From Sipunculus nudus (lineage: Eukaryota > Annelida > Sipuncula > Golfingiida > Sipunculidae), in assembly GCA_026874595.1 (NCBI GenBank), contig CM049317.1, positions 66,134,618 to 66,198,617 on the forward strand: DNA of 64,000 nucleotides, read 5' to 3'. Of the stretch, positions 48,401 to 58,022 are shown piece after piece. Below the pieces are notes generated by a model. That model saw only the letters and a list, made by a program, of their open reading frames with translations. It was not told the origin of the DNA and ran no database searches. Every line of letters begins with the position of its first letter. Within the stretch, counting starts at the first letter, position 1. The position numbers were made by a program, and so were the translations under genes.

Positions 48401-51400
48401 CTCTATTTTTCTTGTTGTCTTGTATATATAACCATATGGCACTCACAACTGGTACATCTCACTATGTGCCCATAATTGTCAGTGACACTTGTGATATATG
48501 ACTCCCTTTTGTATCAGCTCATGGAGTGATAAGGATATATCATTAGTGCATAACGAAAACACTGTTGCCGGAATGCTTTGGCCAGGCATTAAGACTATGA
48601 GAGTTAAGTGTTAAGTTTAGCTACTGATTTATAAAATGATGGGAACATTTTGCAGTTTATATCATGGAATCATAGCAATAAACAGTTTTCTAGATATCTG
48701 AATATTATTATACAAATCATCAGATATACCAGCAAGTGTTTGTTCTGATAATATGTGGGTCTGTACCTGGATTTAGGATGGCTTTATTTGATTACAAGAC
48801 TCTTAGTGATGCTTTCTGCATTTCTTTTCTCTTAGGTTTTGCAGTTTACCTACCCTGCTGACCCCATTGAATAGCAAGCTGACAATTAAAACAAATTGGA
48901 CTTGCACTTTTCACATTTGCATGTTCATAAATCTGATATGAGAGCTCTCCAACCTGATCATGCCTTTTGAATTGTTTTGGACATTCATAACTGTTACATT
49001 CTTTGAAGCAATTGCTACAAGTTTAGTGTCTTATTGGAGGATGTGTGACTTGTCAGAAAACCATTATGTCTGCCAGGTAGCCATTTTAGAAATCCTCTTG
49101 CCAGGACAGTTTCTGTGATTTTTTTATGATGTTTGGTCCCTTTTAGAGGATGTTTGTTGTTCAATTTCTGACCTGTCAGAAATCCAATATGGCTCAGTAC
49201 AGTTGGCTTGTATTGAATAAAAATTAATATGGAAGCACCCGTTTCACAATAATTCTTGCATGGATTTCCTTGATCTTTTGCTATATTTTGATCTTATATG
49301 TGGCCTGTGTGGTATTCCTTTTGAGACTGACAGGTATCGAGCAAGCTGTGGGATTAGTTCCTGATAGCTCAACAACCATACATTTTGCCTCAGACCATCA
49401 TTCACTATGTTTTAACCAGACATATATGATAAGAATTTATGGCAATGTAGAAAGTTTAAACAAAATTGGCCTATAGGTTCTGCAACAATTTTACTAGAAG
49501 TTGTGAATTGCAGCCCATGATGTCGCCGGTCATGCTTGGCAGCTGAGCGTCATGACCCATGGGTCACTTGTTTACTATATATGTTGACCTTATATTTTGC
49601 CTTTGTGGTGTTCCTTTTTTAACTGATGGGTGTCAATTAAGCTATGGGATTAGTTCCTGTTAGCTCTACAACCATACATTTCGCTTCAGACTATCAAGTC
49701 ACAGTATTTTAACTGGACATATGTGATAAATATTTCTATAATTATAGAAATTTTCAACAAAATTGGCAAATAGGTTCTTTAAAATTTTGACTGGAAGTTG
49801 TAAATCTCAGCCCATGATGTCGCAGGTCATGCTGAGCAGCTGAGCATCATGACTCATGGGTCACTTGTTGAAGAAATTCATTTCCTTTTAAATAATTTAA
49901 GCATACTAAAATATAATTAAACCTATCAGTAGGTAAATTTGATAATATATTAGCCAACTCATGGATAAATAAGTGTAATGAAAAAATTGTTATTGTTTGA
50001 AATGTATTTCCTTAATTGTGATGCTATTTCCACTAATTGTGAAAAACTGAATCAAGGAGTAATCCATAATGCCATGTCGTGGTAATGTGATATTTTTAAA
50101 GATATAATTTCCTTTTAAATAATTTTAACAAATAAAAATATATGTTTAAATATAATTAAACTGATCAGGAGGCATAATTTGACAATTATGAAGCCGTATT
50201 ATGGAAAATAAAGGTGCAATTTAAAATTGTAAATTCTGAATCAAGTTATATTTTTAGATATTTATTGTTTTGCAAATTTATATTTTTGTGATAAAAATAA
50301 TTAGATTTGTATGCATAATGTTTGTTATCTGACCATATTAGGGATAAATGGTGATGCAATTTAGAATTGTATATCAGCTTATATATTCAGATACATATGT
50401 TATATTTCATATGTATAAAATTTATAAACTTAAACAAAAATGATATAATGACAAGAATGAGGATCTAATGCAAATATCTGTGCATTATTTTCCTGCCTCA
50501 GCAGAATATGAAATAAATTGCTTGGCTTTGTAAGGCAATCTCTCTGTCCGTTTTTATATGTTTTTATAATTATGAATAAACTCCCCCCCCCCCCCTTTAA
50601 GCACTGTTGCCTTAAATTTCATAGCCTGTGTGTATATGCAGAGGTGTTGTAATTCTCACCATAACCCCCCCCCCCCACCCTGCCATTCAGCCCTTGCACC
50701 TGTGGACTTGTCCATTAGTTTTATTAAATGTAAACAAATTTAGTGTAATAAAAAAAAGATCTTATTGAAACATATAGTTCTGCTTCAGCAGAATGGGACA
50801 TAAAGTGATGTTCATCTCTTTTATTCATGAATATTATTATTAATTATTAATAAACTTTTTCCCTGTAAGCACTATTGAATGCTCTCTCTCTCTCTCTCTT
50901 GCTCTCTCCTACCCCCCCATTACAACCATGCTGCAGCGTGGTCCATCCACTGTCATCCACCGTCCTCTGTATGTTAATCCATGCTATCTCAAAAACGGTT
51001 GGAGCTCTTATTATCCCCTCCAAATTAAGTTGTGAAGGGGATATAGTAATGCCTCCCTTTGTGTGTCCATCTTTTTTCTGTCCGTCTGTCCTTGTGGAAT
51101 TGGTTTTTGGATCAATTTTAAGCCAAACCGTTTGACCTAAACCTTCCACTCGCACATATGGCTCACCCACCTATACATGAAAAAAACCATTGATTTTGAG
51201 GTCATGGGGGCAAAGGTCAAAATGTGGATCCATTTAAAGCCAAACCGTTTGACAATAACGTTTCATCTTGCAAATTTTATTCATAACATTTTTTTATATA
51301 AAATGTTCCCTCCACTGTTAAAGGTCCAATAATTCTGCCAAAAATCTTTTCAGTAAACTTGAACAAAAGCCTCAAAGGAATATTTTTGGGCAATGTCACA

Positions 51401-54400
51401 GAAGTTGAAACAACAGTTTTTAGCGAAACCTGTGAGTTTATGCTCGTGTGTCGTCTGTCGTGCGTCCTCTGTACATTAACCATAGCTATCTCAAAAATGG
51501 CAGAAGCTAGCATCACCAAATTTTTTGCAAATAATCAGTCATCTGAAAACTCTTTCGGATTTTGTTTATTTTTTTTCTAACTACAATTTCTTAGATTTTA
51601 TAGGGAAAAAGCTCAAAAAGCCTTAAAAATCTTCTTCTCCGAAACTGTTCAGCCAAATTGTCCAATATTTCATGGGAAAGATTCCTAGAACAATCTTTCT
51701 CAAGTTTTTGTTCAAATAATTCCAGTTCGGAGATTTTTGGCCGAGTTACAGGAGGTTGAACCTAGTCATCTGTCCAAAAAAGCACACTTAAATTAAAATC
51801 TCAGAAATGGCTAAAGTAATAATCACCAAATTTTATATGTTTGTCACATATGTCATATCTGAAATTGAGGTATTGGTGGCGCCACCTACATTGATGTGTT
51901 TTTTACAAGCGAAAATGTAATTTTAAACTCTTCTAGCTTATACACTGATTTATGATGAAACTGTTAAGCTGATTGGTTTAAACTTTACAACAATTATTCT
52001 ATGGTAGGATTCTGCCAGTTTTATAAGAAAAGATTGGGTAAATACAGCTTTAAGAAAGCATTGTAGCGAATTGGAAAAAGCTTTCTGTGTTTGAAAACAG
52101 ATTTGACAACATGCTGAGTTTCAGCAGCCAAGTCAAGAGGTCACTCAGTACAAACAGGTGGGGTCCAGACATCACCATGGCAACTGACCTGGCTCTGGAG
52201 GGTGTCTAAACAATGTGTCTAGCTGTCTAGACACAGCGTCTAGATGTCTAGACACAATGTCTAGATGCAGAATTCCCAGATTATTGGAACTATATCTTTC
52301 AACTGTTTAAAAAAATTTGGTTTGCATTTTAAGCAAATCGGGTTTATCATCAGGGCACATGTTAACTGCTGCGCCTCTGACCTTTCCTTGCTGCCCAGCA
52401 TCCAGTTGTGCATCTGTTCCACACATAAACCCACATATCTCTGGAACTGTTTGACCAATCAGGCTAAAAAATTTGCACAAATGTATCCCTTTGATAGCTT
52501 TATAACATACACTAAAAATGGTAGCACCATCTGTTCATCTGCCATGGGATAAAATCACACATCTCAGCAGTGGTTTGACTTTTCCACCTGAAATTTTGCA
52601 GGTTTATACATCCTGCACAGCTTTCTCAATTTATGACAGGTGGCACCACCTACATTCTTGTTTACTCTGCAGACATCCAAGCTCATATTTCGGGAACCGA
52701 TTAGGCCAAAATTTTGCATGTGTATAGATCTCACATAGCTCTTCATCATAGGCAAAACTGGTGGCACCACCAGCAACCACTTATGCACAGAGTCCATCTG
52801 TTCATCTGCCTTGGGATAAAATCACTCATATCTCAGAAGTGGTTTGACTTATCCATCTGAAATTTTACAGGTTTATACATCATGGACAGCTTTCAAAATT
52901 TTATGACAGGTGGCGCCACCTACATTCAGTTTTAATCTGCAGACATCCAAGCTCATATCTCTAAAACTATTTGATTGATTGGGCCAAAATTTTGTTTGTT
53001 TATAGATCTCACATAGCTCTTCACCATAGGTTACACGGGTGGCGCCACCTGCAACCACTTATGCACAGAGTCCATCTGTTCACCTGCCTTTGGATAAAAT
53101 CACTCATATCTAAGCAGTGGTTTGACTTATCCACCTGAAATTTTGCAGGTTTATACATCCTGGACAATTTTCTCGAATTTATGACAGGTGGCACCACCTA
53201 CATTCACGTTTACTCTGCAGACATCCATGTTAATATGCAACACACCTCGCTCTATTCCCCTTGCCACTTAATCCATGCCTCACTTCACCTGTCCCACTCT
53301 GTTTCTGGGGATACACATAGTCGCTTGTTGACTACCCATATTCTAGTTATAAAATGTCCAAGTCTGAAACTTGCAGGTCCGAAAATTCCATTTTGCTGAA
53401 ATCATAATGACTATGGTAGATATGCAGGACTTAGGAGGATCAATATCAAATCTTAAAAATAAACCTCCATTCATACTCCGAAACTTTGCACAGGTTTGCA
53501 TTAGGCCTGTAGGCCTTGTTTAGAAGAAGACTATTGCAGGCTTACTAATGGCCACAAGACCAACTTCAGCTATGTATGACTCTACAAGAAATCAGTGAAC
53601 ACAATCTATCCTTGTACACATGAAAGAACCCTACGCTGGGATAATAATTTTTAGGACATTTTTAAAGTTGAAAGAGGCTAAAATTATGAGGATGCTGCCC
53701 TAAAAAAAACAGGTCTATATAGATGGCACCACAAAAACTGTAATTTCAAATATGAGTCATGTGACCAACATTTGCGCAAAACTTGGTGATGGTAGCACCT
53801 GTAGTATCTGAGACTGCTATGTTAGTATGCTTTCTTGGCCAAATGACCAAGTTGAAATTCCTTTAAGCGGAGGAAGGTGCTGTTGTGTGGGTGGATATAA
53901 TCTGAAACGGAAGAGTGTGAGTGCAGCGAGCACAGCAAGTACCATACATGCAATGTAAATGTTAACCTATGATTAAGCATAATAATCATAACTGTGTAGA
54001 GTTTGGTAGACTGCTTACTATTTCAGATTTGACAAAAAGCTAAAGGTTGGTCTGGATCTATTTAAAGCTTTGGTTGACAGCCAGCTGTGTCAGATTATGC
54101 AACAGGTCAAGAGTTCACTCGGTGCAACCAGGTACATGTAAAAAGTTCACTCAGTGCAGCCAGGTGCAGGTCAAGAGTTTATCCTGTGCAGTAGCTGGAG
54201 CCAGTAATTCGTTCCAATTCACTAAGGGCAGCTGCCTTTCTCACCTAAGCCTGGTTAGCCCAGTGCACCTGACTCAAGAAAAGTTTGATGTATTGGCCTG
54301 TCCATGCATCTTTGATGACTTTCTTGTTCACAAGACCGGTGTCGCCACCTACAATGGCTTTTGCACTGTGTATGTGCCTGCTTATTTCTCAGGAAGGATT

Positions 54401-55825
54401 TGTTACATCAGCCTGAAATTGGGCATATTTTCACATATCGGATAGCTTTGTCGTATACAAGACTGGTGGCGCCACATACAATAATTTTTGCACAGTGTAT
54501 GTCCCTACTTATTTCTCAGGAGGGAATTGATACATCAGCCTGAAATCGGGCATATGTATACAACTTTGAAAGCTTTGTTGTATATAAGACTGGTGGCGCC
54601 ACCTACAATCATTTTTGTGTTACGTGCACTCATGCCAATGTTTCAGCTGTGATGTTTGTGTATGGATTTTGTTTGAAATGTTTATTATTTGCATTGTTCA
54701 TGTACATTTTACACTTGTCTTTGAAAAGTAATGGTCCAGCATTGAAGCATAATACCTGGTGTTTATGCCACTGCACAGGTTCACATTAGGCCTGTAGGCC
54801 TTGTTTTTGGTCAAATGTATCCATATAGCTCTTAAGCATGTTTTTTATTTCCTTATTGCATTATATGAATGGTGTCAAGCCACAATATTCATGTATTACA
54901 GAGTATATATAGGCCTGTATCAATACATCGATAGTTTGATGCATATCGATACACCAAGTTGATACGGTTATCTTTATGCAATGCTTGTTGTATTGACTGG
55001 GTGAGGAATGAATGTTGGTGCTTCCAAGACAAGCCGATGCATGTGTGTGACGATTTAGGAATTTATTACCATCAGTCCTTGTTACTGTTGACATTTATGT
55101 TAAATTTACATAAAGTTACCATTCAAAGATGCTTAGCATGTTTTATTAATCATTCTGTGTTCTCAGTAGGACATGCCCTACACTTTATAATGCATTCTGT
55201 ACCCTCTAAGCAGTGCATCAATTTCTGGAGGTCCATAAAAACAAATTTTTTATTACATGGGGAAGGTTTTTTAGGGCACTCACATTCCAAGATCCACACC
55301 AACAAAGCTATGTTTATATGGCATAAAATATAACTTGTTTGCCTACCCCTAAAATTGCTAACATAATAATGAAGGGGCCGGAGTGTTGGGTGGGAGGGCA
55401 TGGACTGCATGTAAACAAGATTGAGATCTTAATATAAAACTAAATACACTTAATAATAAGTGTATCACAATACATATTGTACTTGAATAGGCTGACTGAT
55501 ACCCAGCCCTAGTAAAAAAATACTTATCAGATTTTTGTTATGCTCATTTGAAAATGAAATTTAAAAAAAATATTTACAAGGTATCAATTCAGTTAATAAA
55601 TTAAATGTGAATAATTATACTTAAGCTGATCTCCACTTTCTACCATATTCTATAATTGACGGGTATTTATACATTTTCATGGTTATTTAATTCTCATATT
55701 ACTGTCCCATAGATGAAATATTTAGTCCATAAAAAGTGCACAGTATTAGTTCACCAAATGTATATTTAATATTTGATTATCACCAGTTAGCAGGACTAAT
55801 TCCTCTTACCTTTTCAATGCTTATA

Positions 55826-55882
<57 letters not shown>

Positions 55883-57242
55883 CATTTGCTAAAATTTTCC
55901 AAAATTTAGCTGAGTGACATGATCCATGTGTCCCTTGTTTGCTTATTATTCAAATATGCAAATTATCTCATTAAATATGCAAAATACAAAAATGTCCCAA
56001 GCAGAAATCAATTCAATAGGAAAAATACCCTAGGTTCGATTGAGAAAAGTTTGGTAGTGATGATTATCAAATTATTCTGGTTGCAGCCCTGTCTGATTTC
56101 ATTGAGTTTCAAGTGTTTGCACTTCCAGAGTTGAATATTGTAAAAGTGATGCTCAGACACCTCTAATTTAATAACCTCCTTTGGATAAAATCTTCTTGGA
56201 AACCTAAATTTAGGCCACAATGACATATTTCCAGACATTGGTAAAAAAACCTGACTCTTTGTAGTGTACAAGTTTTATTCTGAATAAAAAGTTTGATTCT
56301 AATTGTAAATTGAAATAATCCAAATATATACTGTTGTGGTCAGGTAGGAGTTGTAGACAGCCAGGCCAACTGGAATCAAGTGTCATTAAATTTCAGTATT
56401 ACTGGTATATTTTAGGGGTAAAATTCACACAGAAGTGCAACAACATCCTCATTAAGGGCTAAGTTAATTGTCATGAAATATTCAGTACCTATAAAGTATA
56501 AGAATGTGTATAATAATTTGTTTGAACTTGTAGTGCCATCTACATTTTTTATTCAAGTTTTAGAATTGGAAAATTTTGCAGTTGGAACAAACTTAAAAAT
56601 CAGTCTGTTAACATATAAATATGGTTCATCAATTGCATGCATAGCTGACTAATATCAGTTGTTTGAATGTTGTTGGTTGTGCAACCAAGTCCATATATTT
56701 AACATAGTCAAATAAACTCTGTTTACCATGAAAGTAATAATAATTTCTGTTGATTTAGAATGTTTCATAACATAATAAACTGATCTTAAATGAATATTAT
56801 CTGTTACTATCAAAATAGTATATTAAACTTTGTCCATTTACAGTAACTCTAGTAGTGGAAAATATTTGTATTTTTATGAAATCTCTCAAATAGGCATCTG
56901 TATAGGAGAAAGACTGTATACATGGTGTGTTTCGAAGTAGAGACATAGTTTCATTGAAATAGTATTGTAAAAGTTTTTAGAATGTATACATTTAATCAAC
57001 TGATATTGATTTACATGTATATTTCAAAGGTTTCTGACCAAATGAGACAACTCCATCAAAATCTGATGATGACAGAAATGGGCACCAAGTTGCGCCACTT
57101 TCTTGGCTGTTCACTCGAGGAGACCATCACAAAACTGCTCCCACATGCAGTCCTTCACCCGTTTGGTTCTTCTGTCAATGGTTGTGGAAAATATGACTGT
57201 GATCTTGACCTTTTGATGCTTATGGATCCTCCACAAATGACG
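33435..57242 (+). CDS. MTPAP: Mitochondrial poly(A) polymerase, first four coding exons
   Basis: Adds poly(A) to mitochondrial mRNAs in the matrix. Plus-strand exons: 33435-33570, 39147-39313, 40642-40857 and 57030-57242, giving 244 residues with consistent phases. Exon 1 encodes a basic, acid-poor N-terminus (MINSRILQRSFGKW...), a likely mitochondrial targeting signal. Exons 2-3 encode the RNA-recognition-like domain, aligning with human MTPAP around KRCVLVQLP and FGPVKQLHLF. Exon 4 begins the nucleotidyltransferase core with FGSSVN and D231/D233 in DCDLDL. The distance from PSRF to TKLR is the same as I recall in human, so the 16,172-bp third intron skips no coding exon. An in-frame upstream ATG at 33375 is an alternative start. 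Exon 2 uses a weak GTTTGT donor. The remaining catalytic exons are not seen and presumably lie beyond 64000. Confidence 0.88.
34500..34572 (+). pseudogene. tRNA-derived fragment or SINE head
   Basis: TAGCGCAGTTGG (34509-34520) fits an A box, and GGTTCAAGTCC (34553-34563) fits a B box, at tRNA-like distance. The anticodon and T stems do not pair well, so it is not a working tRNA gene. It is more likely the head of a tRNA-derived SINE or a tRNA pseudogene. Confidence 0.6.
35872..36030. mobile_element. CAGTG-family TIR element, degraded copy
   Basis: Starts TACAGTGAAAGCTTGTCTAA and repeats the GGACACCTCACTTA-type phrase of its relatives. The right end is not clear, so the end coordinate is approximate. 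Confidence 0.45.
37028..37174. mobile_element. CAGTG-family TIR element, 147 bp
   Basis: Flanked by TA on each side. Right end GACAGGTTTCACTG; left end CAGTAAACACG is more diverged. The interior has GGATACCTCACTAATAAGGA. Confidence 0.6.
37518..38385. repeat. Tandem array, about 157-bp unit, five copies
   Basis: A GGTTCTAGGTCCAA-like phrase recurs at 37587, 37741, 37898, 38056 and 38214, spacings 154-158 bp. Each unit also has GTGCTCAAAATCATGTTTT and AATATAGGTCACAGTGAC phrases. Units have diverged considerably, so the array is old. It is part of the same modular repeat group as the arrays in intron 3. Confidence 0.8.
38433..38461 (-). repeat. Hairpin head of the AGCTCA repeat family, reverse copy
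   Basis: AGCTCAGATGACT and AGTCAAATGAGCT pair around TAC. This head lies at the edge of the 157-bp array, suggesting the array and the hairpin form one element on the minus strand. Confidence 0.6.
38964..39138 (+). mobile_element. CAGTG-family TIR element abutting MTPAP exon 2
   Basis: 175 bp, flanked by TA at 38962-38963 and 39139-39140. The right end GACAGGTGGTC...GGTTCCACTG is well kept. After the TA only TTTCAG separates it from exon 2 at 39147, so its last bases supply the upstream part of the splice acceptor region. Confidence 0.8.
39314..40641. other. MTPAP intron 2
   Basis: Begins with a GTTTGT donor and ends TTTTGCACACAG. It contains a hairpin head at 39770-39798 (AGCTCAGCTGACT pairing with AGTCATCTGAGCT). 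The open frame that continues past exon 2 is read-through, not coding. Confidence 0.6.
42752..43765 (+). repeat. Hairpin-headed repeat with three 300-bp units
   Basis: The head AGCCCTCAGCC-CTTA-GGCTGATGGGCT (42752-42778) is followed by a TCCGTCCGTCCGG run. Units then begin CTTGTGAGC at 42838, 43131 and 43431 (spacing 293 and 300 bp), with a partial fourth near 43665. Units 1 and 2 are close to identical over long stretches, unit 3 less so. Each has CACGGTCAAGTTCGAAGATG and GGTGACCTTGACC. Confidence 0.85.
45134..47279 (+). repeat. 2.15-kb hairpin-headed repeat, tandem copy 1
   Basis: Starts with the AGCTCAGCTGA head and contains serial units built on TTCATCCCAAACCTTCCATC, CACATATGGCTCACCTAC and AAGGTCAAAGGTCAAGGTCA. 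It is followed directly by a second copy at 47282. Perfect AGGTCA-A-AGGTCA repeats lie at 45428, 45717 and 45852. Confidence 0.85.
47282..49272 (+). repeat. 2.0-kb hairpin-headed repeat, tandem copy 2
   Basis: Head-to-tail duplicate of 45134-47279, offset 2,148 bp at the head, shortened by about 150 bp. It has a CCGTCTGTCCGTCCGGCCGT run after the head. Perfect AGGTCA-A-AGGTCA repeats lie at 47619, 47765, 47900 and 48036. Frames of 80-89 codons inside are not genes. Confidence 0.85.
49273..49869 (+). repeat. Two-copy tandem repeat, about 297 bp
   Basis: Two units (about 49273-49572 and 49573-49869), each ending GACCCATGGGTCACTTGTT or close to it, with GGGATTAGTTCCTG and GCCCATGATGTCGC phrases. 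The 68-codon frame at 49270 falls inside unit 1 and is not a gene. Confidence 0.8.
50880..52080 (+). repeat. Diverged modular repeats
   Basis: A CT run (50880-50900) is followed by 'CTATCTCAAAAACGGTTGGAGC', 'CACATATGGCTCACC' and 'TGAGGTCATGGGGGCAAAGG' phrases related to the 45-49 kb family. A GGTGGCGCCACC palindrome lies near 51879. No gene. Confidence 0.5.
52201..52268. repeat. TCTAGACA palindromic mini-repeat
   Basis: GTCTAGAC-type words occur five or six times in 68 bp, several as perfect palindromes such as TGTCTAGACA. The stretch could extrude cruciforms or reflect slippage. No function seen. Confidence 0.65.
52531..53335 (+). repeat. Tandem array, about 270-bp unit, three copies
   Basis: CTGTTCATCTGCC-GGGATAAA starts units at 52531, 52798 and 53076 (spacing 267 and 278 bp). 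Each unit carries two GGTGGCxCCACC palindromes and two 'AAATTTTGC' phrases, so it is itself a doubled half-unit. Confidence 0.85.
54095..54185 (+). repeat. Short tandem repeat, about 35-bp unit
   Basis: Three imperfect units of CAGGTCAAGAGTTCACTCGG type. A related single unit lies near 52125-52165. Confidence 0.6.
54335..54615 (+). repeat. Tandem array, about 128-bp unit
   Basis: Units share CCTACTTATTTCTCAGGA, ACATCAGCCTGAAAT and AAGACTGGTGGCGCCAC. Palindromic cores lie near 54463 and 54591. The 60-codon frame here is not a gene. Confidence 0.8.
54908..55516. mobile_element. Degraded hAT-like TIR element
   Basis: Left end TAGGCCTGTATCAATACATC; reverse complement of the right end TAGGGCTGGGTATCAGTCAG. 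Inner stretches share GTATTG and TATCGATA motifs. No clear target duplication and no transposase, so the call is tentative. Confidence 0.45.
55835..55880. repeat. TA microsatellite
   Basis: TG dinucleotides pass into about 20 TA repeats. Confidence 0.95.
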
Positions 57243-58022
57243 GTAAGGATTTTTGTGTTTAGTAAAATCTATGAGGATGAGCTTGTATTAGGCAGGGACA
57301 GACACCCACCTATCATCTTCTTACAGTCAGGCTCTGGCAGCTATGCTATCAAAGACATTGATTCATCAAGATGCTATTGGTTACATTTAATGAATAATGA
57401 ACAAGCCTGCATGCATTGGAGCTAATATCATTACTGCCAATCAAATCCAATGAACCAAATGTCAACAAAACACTCTTCCCAAGTTTTTAGCTCAGCTGAC
57501 TGAAAGTCATCTGACCGATTATTTCCGAAAACTTGTTTTCCTGAAAGAAAAGCTTGTCCCCTGATGCTTTTTGAAAATGGCGCTCTACTGTATTTGTAAT
57601 TAGCAAGACAAAAACAAGGACAATTTTGTGCTTTTATCAAGATTTTTACCACAGTTCACAGTATAACACCCTAAGCCACTCAGACATGGTGGGTGGACTC
57701 TCTATTCACTGAGGCACAGTCCATAAACATATTGTTGATATTCATTCTTTTTGATTTGAGGTACTCTGGCACACAAGCAAACCCACTGGACAAACAAACA
57801 GATATGAAACTTTTACTTCTGTCCAATTCTTCTCTATTCCAAGATTTAATCAAGTACTTTTTTACCCATAAGGATTATATTTTTTCAAATATTCAATTAA
57901 ATTCATACATGACTTTAAGAGCGATCCTGTGTGCATTCTCAGACAGAGAAACATAAAATACAACCTCAGGCCAGTATCATTGCTTCATGTTATGCTGAGA
58001 TATCTATTTAAAATATATCTCA
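57243..58022. other. Start of MTPAP intron 4
   Basis: Opens with GTAAGG after exon 4. The open frame continuing to 57425 is read-through. Apart from the repeat at 57489-57592 nothing is recognised. Confidence 0.6.
57489..57592 (+). repeat. Hairpin head joined to a TIR-element fragment
   Basis: AGCTCAGCTGACT-GAA-AGTCATCTGA (57489-57514) is the hairpin head. It runs straight into a fragment that matches the right end of the 23202-23992 element, with AAGCTTGTCCCCTGATGCTT and GGCGCTCTACTG then TA. One element inserted in or recombined with the other. Confidence 0.65.

Larger units (their letters stand above)
40858..57029. other. MTPAP intron 3, 16.2 kb of repeats
   Basis: Runs from GTGAGT to a TTTCAAAG acceptor. 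Nearly all of 42750-54620 is repeat arrays, listed separately. Stretches 40860-42750, 43920-45130, 49870-50870 and 55520-57029 are AT-rich with no gene seen; they hold C runs near 44988-45001, 50583-50594 and 50666-50676. Confidence 0.7.

Noticed and set aside
57243-57425. Continuation of the MTPAP exon 4 frame
   Set aside because: Follows a GTAAGG donor and shows no match to the family; read-through into the intron.
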